A stretch of DNA of 64,000 nucleotides, taken from NCBI GenBank assembly GCA_017531225.1, contig JAFXLL010000003.1:1-64000 (forward strand), in the 5' to 3' direction. This stretch comes from Bacteroidales bacterium. GTDB lineage: Bacteria > Bacteroidota > Bacteroidia > Bacteroidales > F082. Of this stretch, positions 7,060 to 14,994 are shown in pieces (position 1 is the stretch's first letter; every line of letters begins with the position of its first letter). A program made the position numbers and the translations under genes. The notes under the pieces are model-generated. The model saw nothing but the letters and a program-made list of their open reading frames with translations, was not told the origin of the DNA and made no database searches.

Positions 7060-8792
7060 TCCGGACAAGCCTTCAGATAGTCGTCCATGTTGGGCCTACC
7101 GTCGCGTTTGGCGGCTTTGTAGTAGTAGCACGACATGTCGTGGTCGTTCAGGATAAAGTATGTGTTTCCTAACGAGAACTCAGCATCCGCATAGTTGGGT
7201 CTAATCTCCAAGGCCTTCTCGAAATCGGGGATGGCTTTTTGGTATTGTCTCCTGTTCAACTTGGTGCATCCACGGTAATAATAGGCCTCGTAGTTGTTCT
7301 TGTCGTATTTGATGGCAAGGGTGAACTGCTCTTCGGCTTCAGCAAACTTTGAATAACTGAACATCAGCTCAACGCCTTTGTCGTAGGCTTTTCTTGACTT
7401 CTCCACATTGCTTCCGCAGCTGGCAAAGAGGACGCAGAACAGCAACAGGCATGCGAATGTCTTGACGATGTCCGACACTTTCTTGACGATGTCCTTCAGC
7501 TTTTGGCCGTCCTTGGCTTCAGCCAGGAAACGCAGGTAAGGCTCGGTGTTTGAAGGTCTGATGTTGAACCACCAGTCGGGATAATCGAGACGGTAGCCGT
7601 CGAAATCGAGGTAACGCTCGGGTTTTTCAAGGTTTGAATAATAGTCGCGTACGGTATCCATGGCTTCTTGTTTACGTTCCAATTTAAAGTTGATCTCGCC
7701 TGAGTTGTGGTACTGTGAGATTTCCTTGACGATATCGCTCATGGTGCGGCCTTGGCACTTGAACTCAGCCAACAGCCTCAACACGATGGAGGCAGCCAAC
7801 AGAGCGGAGTCGGAATAATAGAACTCGCGGAAATAATAGTGTCCGGCCAACTCGCCACCGTAAACGCCATCCAATTCGCGGAGTTTCAGTGCGGCGTAGG
7901 CACGTCCCACACGCCAGGTCACCACCTTGGCTTGATAACGGTTGAGGTATTCCTGAATGGCTCTGGAACTGCGGATGTCCTGTAACACAATGCCTTTTTC
8001 ATGCTTCTCGCCAATGAAATAATTGCCCAAGAAGGCGATGATCAGGTCGGGGGAGATGAAGTTGCCTTGATCGTCGATAAAGGTGATACGGTCGGCGTCG
8101 CCGTCGAATAGCAGCCCGATGTCGCATTTCTCCTTCTTGACCAAAGCCTTGATCTGTTCTTGGCTCTCGGCTTCCAGCGGATTCGGCTCGTGGCTTGGGA
8201 AGTTGCCGTCGAGCACGTCATTAATATAATGTGCCTTGCTGATAAGTTCGTGGACAAAGAGAGATGACATGCCATTGCTGCAATCCACCCCGATGTTGAG
8301 GTTGGAAAGGTCGCCGACATATTGGCGCTGGAATTTCAGGTATTCCTCCTTGACTTCCTTGTGACGGATGACGCCTTTCTTGGCTTCCGGCACGCAGACT
8401 TCGTCACTCTCCACAAAGGCTTCGAGCTTATTCAAGCCTGTGTCGTAACCCACTGGCAACGCATTGGTCTTCGAGATCTTCAATCCGTTATGGTTTTTGG
8501 GATTGTGCGATGCAGTGATCATCACGGAAGCGTCGTAGCCATATTTTGCCGTGCTCCAATAAACCATGGGGGTGGTGGAGAGGCCAATCTCATCTACGTT
8601 GACGCCACTGTCGGTGATGCCTCGGGTGAGGCAATCGAATAGGGTGTCGGACGAAAGGCGCATGTCGCGTCCCACTAAAACGGTGTCAACGTTGAGGATC
8701 CGATGAAGGAAAAAGCCAATTCGGTAAGCGATTTCCTCGTTGAGGTCGGTGCCCCATTCACCTCTGATGTCGTATGCTTTGAATGCTTTCAT
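7056..8792 (-). CDS. Phosphomannomutase/phosphoglucomutase fused to a TPR lipoprotein
   Basis: The 578-codon frame holds two proteins. Residues 1-444 are a complete phosphohexomutase: AYDIRGEWGTDLN start, phosphoserine loop TASHNP (S95), metal site DGDADR (230-235), GGELAGH sugar loop, RPSNTEPYLR phosphate loop. Without a stop it continues into TFACLLLFCVLFASCGSN, a lipoprotein signal with lipobox cysteine C459, and about three TPR units (for example YEAYYYRGCTKLNRRQYQKA). A GTG at 7476-7478 (residue 439) could restart translation to give the lipoprotein alone. A 14-base direct repeat (7460-7473 and 7481-7494) brackets the junction. The simplest history is a deletion that removed one stop and one start. 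mltG ends 11 bases upstream, so this is the last gene of that operon. Confidence 0.85.
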   Translation of the reverse strand: MKAFKAYDIRGEWGTDLNEEIAYRIGFFLHRILNVDTVLVGRDMRLSSDTLFDCLTRGITDSGVNVDEIGLSTTPMVYWSTAKYGYDASVMITASHNPKNHNGLKISKTNALPVGYDTGLNKLEAFVESDEVCVPEAKKGVIRHKEVKEEYLKFQRQYVGDLSNLNIGVDCSNGMSSLFVHELISKAHYINDVLDGNFPSHEPNPLEAESQEQIKALVKKEKCDIGLLFDGDADRITFIDDQGNFISPDLIIAFLGNYFIGEKHEKGIVLQDIRSSRAIQEYLNRYQAKVVTWRVGRAYAALKLRELDGVYGGELAGHYYFREFYYSDSALLAASIVLRLLAEFKCQGRTMSDIVKEISQYHNSGEINFKLERKQEAMDTVRDYYSNLEKPERYLDFDGYRLDYPDWWFNIRPSNTEPYLRFLAEAKDGQKLKDIVKKVSDIVKTFACLLLFCVLFASCGSNVEKSRKAYDKGVELMFSYSKFAEAEEQFTLAIKYDKNNYEAYYYRGCTKLNRRQYQKAIPDFEKALEIRPNYADAEFSLGNTYFILNDHDMSCYYYKAAKRDGRPNMDDYLKACPD

Positions 8793-8803
8793 GATGTCGT
8801 GAT

Positions 8804-9820
8804 TTAAAGATTGTTAAGGGCTTTTTGGTACCGCTGAGCGTTGCGATTGTGCTCAGTCAGCGTCTTGGCGAAGTTGTGGTAGCCCGAAAAGTCTTCTTTG
8901 GCGCAAAAATAATAATAATTATGTTTCTCAGCGTGCAAGACGGCATTAATTGATTCCAACGAAGGGATGCAGATGGGTCCTGGAGGCAGTCCAGCGTACT
9001 TGTAGGTGTTGTAGGGCGATTCCACCTCTTTGTGGACGTTGAGGACGCGTTTCAGCTCAAAGTCACCCACGGCGAAGACCAAGGTGGGGTCGGCCTGGAG
9101 CAGCCATCCGCTCTTCAGTCGGTTGAGATAGACTCCGGCAATCCTGGCCATCTCGTCAGTCTTGTTGGTCTCCTTGTTGACGATGGAAGCCAAAATGCTG
9201 ACTTGGACAGGGGAGAGGCCTGTCGATTTGGCAAGGTTAAGCCGTTCGGCAGTCCAGTATTTATCGTACTCACCCTTCATTTTTTCCACATATTTCTCGG
9301 CGCTGGTGTTCCAATAAAACTCATAGGTGTTGGGCAAAAACATCGCCGGGATGGTCTGGGCGTTGAACCCCAGCTGCTCAAGGGTCTGAGGGTTGTCGAG
9401 ATAACTTGCGATGGAAGCAGAGTCGGCCTCAATTTGGGCGCCGATGCGACCAGCTAACATCTTCACGTCGCGCATGTTGTTGAAAGTCACCTTCACGGGA
9501 GTTTGCAGTCCGCCTCGAAGTGTGTTGACCAATTGGTTGTTGCTCATTCCGTTGGTGAGGATATAACGTCCTGGTTTCACATGGTCAGGATAATCCTTTT
9601 TATCAGCGATCCATTCGAAAGCCGAACGGTCGTGAATCAAATTGTTGGCGTAAAGCGAGTCCTTGACTTGCCCGAAGTCGGCTCCCGTAGGGATATAGAG
9701 TGAGAAGTCTTTCTGGTCGGGAGTGATGACATTGGGTTTCATGGCCCTGTTATAAAGCCAGTAACCTGCCAAAATGGCAATGACAAGAAGTATGCAAACG
9801 GTGATCAGTCCTTTTTTCAT
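8804..9820 (-). CDS. mltG: Endolytic murein transglycosylase MltG
   Basis: MltG cuts nascent glycan strands in the periplasm and sets their length. The 338-residue protein has an N-terminal membrane anchor (ITVCILLVIAILAGYWLYN), a LysM-like region with PGRYILTNGMSNNQLVNTLRGG, and the YceG domain. That domain has LPNTYEFYW, ASIVNKETNK, LNRLKSGWLLQADPTLVFAV and GLPPGPICIPSLESINAVL. The catalytic segment usually reads ASIVEKET; here the first Glu is Asn and the second Glu is kept. Its start overlaps the stop of the acetyltransferase gene (ATGA, 9817-9820). Confidence 0.92.
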   Translation of the reverse strand: MKKGLITVCILLVIAILAGYWLYNRAMKPNVITPDQKDFSLYIPTGADFGQVKDSLYANNLIHDRSAFEWIADKKDYPDHVKPGRYILTNGMSNNQLVNTLRGGLQTPVKVTFNNMRDVKMLAGRIGAQIEADSASIASYLDNPQTLEQLGFNAQTIPAMFLPNTYEFYWNTSAEKYVEKMKGEYDKYWTAERLNLAKSTGLSPVQVSILASIVNKETNKTDEMARIAGVYLNRLKSGWLLQADPTLVFAVGDFELKRVLNVHKEVESPYNTYKYAGLPPGPICIPSLESINAVLHAEKHNYYYFCAKEDFSGYHNFAKTLTEHNRNAQRYQKALNNL

Positions 9821-10338
9821 GATTGTTTAACGTTTTGGTAAAACACAGCGTCGATGTAGCCTTCAGGTGTTTTGATCCAGTCTTTTCTGCGGCCGCAAGG
9901 CTTGAATCCCATCTTTTCAAAGAGATGCTGGCTCTCAGTGTTCTGCTCGTCGATGAGGCAGTGAATCTGATGAACCATGACATCGTTAAATAGGTAATCG
10001 ATGCACAAGGCGATGGCTTTTTGGGCGAAACCTTGCTTGCGATAGGCCTCTTCAATTAGGATGCCGATGCCGATACGTCCGTTGAAAGGGTCGTATTCGA
10101 AGAGGTCGACACAGCCGATGGACTTGCCAGTCTCTTTTAGGTCGATCATCAGGCGGAGCTGTCGGTTGGCAGCCAAATCGCTATTGCTGAGCAGGAATTG
10201 CTCAATCTGGAACATGGATATCGGGTTGCTGGTTTCGCTCACCCTCCAGAGGCTCCGATCGTTCTCCCAATCGTAGATCTTCTGGGCATCCTGTGGCTCT
10301 GCAATTCGTAGTGAAATTTTTTCTTCAGAAATGAACAT
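9817..10338 (-). CDS. GNAT-family N-acetyltransferase (RimJ/RimL-like)
   Basis: This acetyltransferase of 173 residues starts from ATG 10338. It begins SLRIAEPQDAQKIYDWENDR, has IGCVDLFEYDPFNGRIGIGI, the acetyl-CoA loop RKQGFAQKA, and QHLFEKMGFKPCGRRKDW near the end. This matches the RimJ/RimL branch that acetylates N-termini or small molecules; the substrate is not visible. The upstream TTG at 10383 lies inside the promoter box, so ATG 10338 is preferred. It leads an operon with mltG and the mutase fusion. Confidence 0.85.
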   Translation of the reverse strand: MFISEEKISLRIAEPQDAQKIYDWENDRSLWRVSETSNPISMFQIEQFLLSNSDLAANRQLRLMIDLKETGKSIGCVDLFEYDPFNGRIGIGILIEEAYRKQGFAQKAIALCIDYLFNDVMVHQIHCLIDEQNTESQHLFEKMGFKPCGRRKDWIKTPEGYIDAVFYQNVKQS

Positions 10339-10380
10339 CGTGGCACGCTTTTTGATTATTTCACTTAGTCTATTTTTTGA

Positions 10381-10388
10381 CAAAAATA
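10381..10388 (-). promoter_or_regulatory. -7 promoter element (TATTTTTG) for the GNAT-mltG-mutase operon
   Basis: Minus-strand TATTTTTG lies 42 bases before ATG 10338 and excludes the upstream TTG as start. Confidence 0.55.
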
Positions 10389-10474
10389 CACTTTTCGACG
10401 CAATAAAGTTTAAAAAAGTGCATTAATGAAATAGACCGCTTGATTTTAAGAATTAAAAAACCAATAGAAGAAGA

Positions 10475-11953
10475 ATGATGGTAAAGAAAATGATGATGAC
10501 CACCATGATGGTGGCCGGGGTTTTTGTCGCCCTGATTGGTATGGCATCGTGTGGAAGCAAGTCCAATAACGATGCTGCTGAACAGATTGTTGAAACTACC
10601 GAAGTCGAACAGGTACAGCCGATGCCTCAGGTGCATCGGGCAGCCTTCCTTCCGACCGAGAATACCCCTGACTTTGTCGATGCTGCCGAAGCCAGTGTTA
10701 ATGCTGTAGTGCACATCAAGACCACGATCGTTAGAAAGACCACTACATATAATGACTTCTTTGGTGCCTTTTTGGAGCATCTTTATGGCATCCCGGGACA
10801 GACCCAAAACAACACCATGGTGGCTTACGGCTCGGGCGTGGTGCTTTCGCCTGACGGCTATATCGTTACCAATAACCACGTGGTTGAAGGTGCCGATGCC
10901 GTGGAGGTTACCTTTAACAACAAGGTGATCCGTGAGGCTACGATCGTAGGCACCGATCCTACTTCCGACTTGGCTTTAATCAAGGTTGAAGGCGGTGATC
11001 TCGACTACCTGGTGTTTGGCGACTCCGACAAGGTAAAGGTGGGTGAATGGGTTCTTGCCGTAGGCAACCCCTTCAACCTGACTTCTACCGTCACAGCTGG
11101 CATTGTCAGTGCCAAGGCACGCGACATCAGCATCCTGGGTGAAGGCAGTAACGTGGAATCGTTTATCCAGACTGACGCTGCGGTGAACCGTGGCAACAGT
11201 GGTGGCGCCTTGGTCAATACCCGTGGTGAGCTGATTGGCATCAATGCGGCTATCGCCTCCCATACCGGATCCTACGAGGGCTATTCATTCGCCATCCCTT
11301 CAAACATCGTCCGTAAGGTAGTTGACGACCTGCTGATGTACGGCGAGACCCAACGTGCTTATATCGGTGTCAATCCTAAGGAGATGAACGCCCAGTTGGC
11401 TGAGAAGGCTGGAATGAAGGATATCAAGGGCGTGTATGTGGCTGGCGTTACGCCTAATGGTGCAGCCGAGAAAGCTGGCATCAAGCAAGGCGACGTGCTG
11501 ACGCGTATCAATGGAAACGAGGTGAACACCGTCACTCAGCTGCTGGAATCCGTCCGTCAATACCGTCCGGGCGACGAGGTGATGATCCAGGTGGTTCGTA
11601 ACGGACATTCGGAGAACTACAAGGTACGTCTGCTCAACGAAACGGGTTCAACCGACATGGTGAAGAGGGGAGAGAGCTTTTACAATGGCACTTTCGGATT
11701 GGTGCTACAACCCATCAGCCAGCAGGATATGAAGGCGTTGGGCATCAACGGAGGCCTTAGGATTGTTGAGATCCGCCAAGGCGCATTCCAAGGCGCAGGC
11801 GTAGAGGGCTTCATCATCACCTCCGTGGCCGGAAAAGCCGTTTCGTCAAAGACTGACCTCGAGAATGCACTCGCAGGAAACCGCTCGCGCAAGACCTATA
11901 TCGAAGGCCTGTATCCGAACGGCATGAGAATGACATTTGAGTATTACAACTAA
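10475..11953 (+). CDS. HtrA/DegP-family serine protease, predicted lipoprotein
   Basis: This 492-residue envelope quality-control protease has a trypsin-like domain with H135 (VTNNHVVEGAD), D165 (TDPTSDLALIK) and S242 (NRGNSGGAL), followed by two PDZ domains at about 290-375 and 400-490. The N-terminus, after a methionine-rich start, is VAGVFVALIGMASCGSKSNN: a lipobox-type cysteine C26 suggests lipid anchoring rather than a free periplasmic protease. rpoD begins 16 bases after its stop with no visible promoter between them, so the two may be co-transcribed. No clear -7 box is visible upstream. Confidence 0.92.
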   Translation: MMVKKMMMTTMMVAGVFVALIGMASCGSKSNNDAAEQIVETTEVEQVQPMPQVHRAAFLPTENTPDFVDAAEASVNAVVHIKTTIVRKTTTYNDFFGAFLEHLYGIPGQTQNNTMVAYGSGVVLSPDGYIVTNNHVVEGADAVEVTFNNKVIREATIVGTDPTSDLALIKVEGGDLDYLVFGDSDKVKVGEWVLAVGNPFNLTSTVTAGIVSAKARDISILGEGSNVESFIQTDAAVNRGNSGGALVNTRGELIGINAAIASHTGSYEGYSFAIPSNIVRKVVDDLLMYGETQRAYIGVNPKEMNAQLAEKAGMKDIKGVYVAGVTPNGAAEKAGIKQGDVLTRINGNEVNTVTQLLESVRQYRPGDEVMIQVVRNGHSENYKVRLLNETGSTDMVKRGESFYNGTFGLVLQPISQQDMKALGINGGLRIVEIRQGAFQGAGVEGFIITSVAGKAVSSKTDLENALAGNRSRKTYIEGLYPNGMRMTFEYYN

Positions 11954-11969
11954 AATCCAAGATAAGATT

Positions 11970-12836
11970 ATGAAACAACTGAAAATCACAAAATCAATCA
12001 CCAACCGTGATGTTGGAACCTTGGAGAAGTACCTCCAGGATATCGCGAAGGAGAGCCTGATCACTCCCGAAGAGGAAGTGGAACTGGCGCAGCGAATCAA
12101 GGAAGGCGACCAGCGTGCCCTTGACCGTTTGGTAAAGGCAAATCTCCGCTTTGTGGTCTCCGTGGCCAAGCAGTACCAGAATCAGGGACTGTCGCTGCAA
12201 GACCTCATCAACGAAGGCAACCTTGGCCTCATCAAGGCGGCGCAACGTTTCGACGAGACCCGTGGCTTCAAGTTCATCTCGTACGCCGTGTGGTGGATCC
12301 GTCAGTCGATCCTTCAGGCTGTGGCTGAGCAAGCCCGCATCATCCGTCTGCCTCTCAACCAGGTGGGCGCTGTGAGCAAGCTTAAGAAGACTGCGGCCAT
12401 GCTGGAACAGGAGTACCAGAGGAAGCCCTCCACAGCTGAGCTGGCCAAGGAGTTGGATATCCCTGAAGCCAAAGTGCAGAGCCTGATGGGCATGAACATG
12501 CGCCAGATATCTACCGATGCGCCATTGGATGATGAAGATGAAGGCAGCTTCCTCGATGTGTATGTCGACCAAGATTCGGCTGCTACCGACGAGGCCGTGG
12601 AGAACGAGTCGGACCACAACGCCATCAAGCATGCGCTGAGCATGTTGTCGGACAAGGAACGTCAGGTGATTAACATGTATTACGGTATCGGTACCTCCCG
12701 TGAGTATTCACTTGACGAGATTGCACTCACCATGGGCATCTCGCGTGAGCGTACTCGCCAAATCAGGGACCGCGTGCTGAAAAGATTGAAGACTGGATCA
12801 AATTCCGCACTCTATCAGATGTACATGAATCAATAA
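11970..12836 (+). CDS. rpoD: Primary sigma factor RpoD (Bacteroidota short form)
   Basis: This primary sigma factor has 288 residues starting MKQLKITKSITNRD, the usual start in this phylum; the frame is open upstream but runs into htrA. Region 1.2 is followed by region 2 (NLRFVVSVAKQYQNQGLSLQ, then RGFKFISYAVWWIRQSI), region 3, and the region 4 helix-turn-helix (YSLDEIALTMGISRERTRQI). Region 1.1 is absent, as is usual for Bacteroidota RpoD. It presumably reads the TAnnTTTG promoters seen throughout the window. Confidence 0.93.
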   Translation: MKQLKITKSITNRDVGTLEKYLQDIAKESLITPEEEVELAQRIKEGDQRALDRLVKANLRFVVSVAKQYQNQGLSLQDLINEGNLGLIKAAQRFDETRGFKFISYAVWWIRQSILQAVAEQARIIRLPLNQVGAVSKLKKTAAMLEQEYQRKPSTAELAKELDIPEAKVQSLMGMNMRQISTDAPLDDEDEGSFLDVYVDQDSAATDEAVENESDHNAIKHALSMLSDKERQVINMYYGIGTSREYSLDEIALTMGISRERTRQIRDRVLKRLKTGSNSALYQMYMNQ

Positions 12837-12842
12837 AAGTTT

Positions 12843-12850
12843 TATCTTTG
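12843..12850 (+). promoter_or_regulatory. -7 promoter element (TATCTTTG)
   Basis: TATCTTTG ends 33 bases before ATG 12884, just after the rpoD stop, and rules out the upstream in-frame start at 12848. Confidence 0.6.
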
Positions 12851-12883
12851 CCGCTGAATACGACAACACTTAAAACTTTTATC

Positions 12884-13306
12884 ATGAGTAAAGGAAGAAA
12901 AATAGGCTTATTCATCGGACTTTTCGCCGTGTTGGGCTTGACCATCTGGTTTTTCATCAAATTCTACTTCGTCTTCGGAAGTGGCGTGAAAGCAGGAGAG
13001 TTGAATTTCATTGTCTACAAGGGTTACGTCTTCAAGACTTATGAAGGACGACTCATACAATCAGGATATAACTCTAAAAACACCGCTGGCACCATCCAGT
13101 CGAACGAGTTCAACTTCTCGGTGAAAGATGAAAATGTAGCCCATACGTTGGAGCGTTGCGCAGGTAAGCGTGTCGAGCTGCACTACAAGGAGTACTTCGG
13201 GGCCTTGCCGTGGCGTGGAGTGAGTAAGTACGTGGTTGACAGCGTCCTTTCCATCGAAAACGTTTCTGGACAGTTACCTTTCCCGATTACCAACGGTGAA
13301 GAATGA
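12884..13306 (+). CDS. Membrane-anchored protein of unknown function
   Basis: The 140-residue protein has one N-terminal membrane segment (IGLFIGLFAVLGLTIWFFIK) and a soluble C-terminal part with LNFIVYKGYVFKTYEGRLIQ, EFNFSVKDENVAHTLE and VELHYKEYFGALPWRG. The composition suggests a beta-rich periplasmic domain. Similar small proteins are common in Bacteroidota, and I know of no proven function. It has its own promoter and a strong terminator, so it is monocistronic. Confidence 0.8.
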   Translation: MSKGRKIGLFIGLFAVLGLTIWFFIKFYFVFGSGVKAGELNFIVYKGYVFKTYEGRLIQSGYNSKNTAGTIQSNEFNFSVKDENVAHTLERCAGKRVELHYKEYFGALPWRGVSKYVVDSVLSIENVSGQLPFPITNGEE

Positions 13307-13312
13307 TAAAAG

Positions 13313-13341
13313 TGGGCAAAATATATTTGCCCATTTTTTTT
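13313..13341 (+). terminator. Rho-independent terminator
   Basis: An 8-bp stem TGGGCAAA/TTTGCCCA (13313-13333) with a 5-base loop is followed by eight T. Confidence 0.85.
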
Positions 13342-13360
13342 GTTTTTCCCATTTAATTGC

Positions 13361-13368
13361 TAATTTTG
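13361..13368 (+). promoter_or_regulatory. -7 promoter element (TAATTTTG) for gap
   Basis: TAATTTTG lies 40 bases before the GAPDH start, with a TTTG-rich -33 region overlapping the preceding terminator's T-tract. Confidence 0.55.
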
Positions 13369-13408
13369 CAAAAGAATAATCATTTTATTATCAATAAAAA
13401 TCAATATC

Positions 13409-14857
13409 ATGGATAATTACGAAAGCTCGCTCAAAGCGTGGAATGAGAACGAAAAAGCCGCCAATGAACTCATCAACATCGTTGGTCGTTTGTGGTACGA
13501 CAAGTCTGTGGAACTGATCTTGTTGCGTTCACTGTTGGTGAACCGTGGATCAGGAAAGATCCTCAACAAGCACCTTCGTGCTGAGGCTGTCCTGGGTAAA
13601 CCCGTCCGCGTTCAAGATTCCCTGTTGATTGCAAAGGCACTTCTTGCTGAAAACCTGGCACCCGCTCGTATCGATATCGGCCGCCTCAACTCAGAGTGGA
13701 CCGACGAGAAAGAGAAGTATAATAACAACGTTACCGCTTTCGTGCGTGACAAACTCAGCTATATCATCGACGCCAATCCGCGTAGCAGCAAGGTGCAGGA
13801 TGTCATCCTCTACGGTTTCGGTCGTATCGGTCGTATCCTCTGCCGTGAGATGACGGAGATGGCTGGCAACGGTTCCGCCCTTCGCGTCCGCGCCATCGTC
13901 ACCCGTAAGAACTCACCTGAGGACATCGCCAAGCGTATCAACCTGTTCCGCACCGACTCAGTGCACCGTTATTTCCACGGTGTGTGCCGTCCGCTGATTG
14001 AGGAAAACGCCATGATGGTCAACGGCCAGAAGATCCTCTTCTTGGAAGCTAAGAACCCCGAAGACATCGACTACACACAATATGGCATCAACGATGCTCT
14101 GTTGATCGACAATACCGGTGCCTTCCGTGATCGTGAGAACCTCTCACGCCACCTGCAGGCTAAGGGCGTCAGCAAAGTGTTGCTCACCGCTCCTGGTAAG
14201 GGCGACATCCCGAATGTGGTTTACGGCGTCAACCAAGACACACTCGATCTCGAGCACGAACAAATCTTCTCAGCTGCTTCCTGCACCACCAACGCTATCG
14301 TTCCCGGTTTACAGGTTATGCTCAACCACTTCGGCATCATCAAGGGCCATATCGAGACCATCCACAGCTACACCAACGACCAGAACCTCTTGGACAACTA
14401 TCACAAGAAAGAGCGCCGTGGCCGTTCCGCAGCCTTGAACATGGTGATCACCGAGACTGGCGCTGGCAAAGCCGCTGCTAAGGCACTGCCTGAGCTGAAG
14501 GGCAAACTCACCAGCAACGCCGTGCGTGTTCCTACACCCGATGTTTCATTGGCAGTGTTGGCACTCGACCTCGAGCGTGAGACCACCGTTGAAGAAGTCA
14601 ACGAAGCCTTCCGCGTCGCTTGCCTTGAGGGTAACCTCATCGAGCAGATCCGTTTCAGCAACAACACCGAGTTCGTCAGCAGCGACGGTATCGGCGACAG
14701 CTGCGCCTGCATCTTCGACGCTCCGGCTACCAAGATCTCAAACGATGGCAAGACCGTGATCCTCTACCTGTGGTACGACAACGAGTTCGGCTACAGCAAC
14801 CAGGTGGTCCGTCTTGCACACCACATCGGTCAGGTGAAGAGCTACAGATATTATTAA
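13409..14857 (+). CDS. gap: Glyceraldehyde-3-phosphate dehydrogenase, long form
   Basis: This enzyme catalyses the NAD(P)-linked oxidation of glyceraldehyde-3-phosphate in glycolysis, or the reverse reaction. The 482 residues exceed the usual ~335 because of an N-terminal extension of about 130 residues (with LLRSLLVNRGSGKILNKHLR). The Rossmann motif GFGRIGR is at 136-142, the catalytic cysteine is C292 in SAASCTTNAI, and the C-terminus has YDNEFGYSNQVVRL. The extended type is known in several proteobacteria and Bacteroidota. Its cofactor preference cannot be read here. It has its own promoter and no partner genes. Confidence 0.92.
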   Translation: MDNYESSLKAWNENEKAANELINIVGRLWYDKSVELILLRSLLVNRGSGKILNKHLRAEAVLGKPVRVQDSLLIAKALLAENLAPARIDIGRLNSEWTDEKEKYNNNVTAFVRDKLSYIIDANPRSSKVQDVILYGFGRIGRILCREMTEMAGNGSALRVRAIVTRKNSPEDIAKRINLFRTDSVHRYFHGVCRPLIEENAMMVNGQKILFLEAKNPEDIDYTQYGINDALLIDNTGAFRDRENLSRHLQAKGVSKVLLTAPGKGDIPNVVYGVNQDTLDLEHEQIFSAASCTTNAIVPGLQVMLNHFGIIKGHIETIHSYTNDQNLLDNYHKKERRGRSAALNMVITETGAGKAAAKALPELKGKLTSNAVRVPTPDVSLAVLALDLERETTVEEVNEAFRVACLEGNLIEQIRFSNNTEFVSSDGIGDSCACIFDAPATKISNDGKTVILYLWYDNEFGYSNQVVRLAHHIGQVKSYRYY

Positions 14858-14883
14858 TAATAACTCATAAGCAGTGGCGATAA

Positions 14884-14960
14884 CGTCATTGCGAGCGGAG
14901 CGAAGCAATCCAGTTCTTTTATGGTTGGATTGCTTCGTCGTTTCACTCCTCGCAATGACG
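14884..14960. repeat. Dispersed palindromic repeat, full copy (77 bp)
   Basis: Outer arms CGTCATTGCGAG/CTCGCAATGACG (12 bp, perfect) enclose inner arms GAAGCAATCCA/TGGATTGCTTC. The element lies in the gap between gap and yidC. Related copies occur at 54273-54346 and 58452-58487. Such CGTCATTGCGAG elements are widespread small palindromic intergenic repeats in bacteria. Confidence 0.88.
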
Positions 14961-14994
14961 TTCACCACAAATCTCTTTTTTAAACGAAGTTTTA

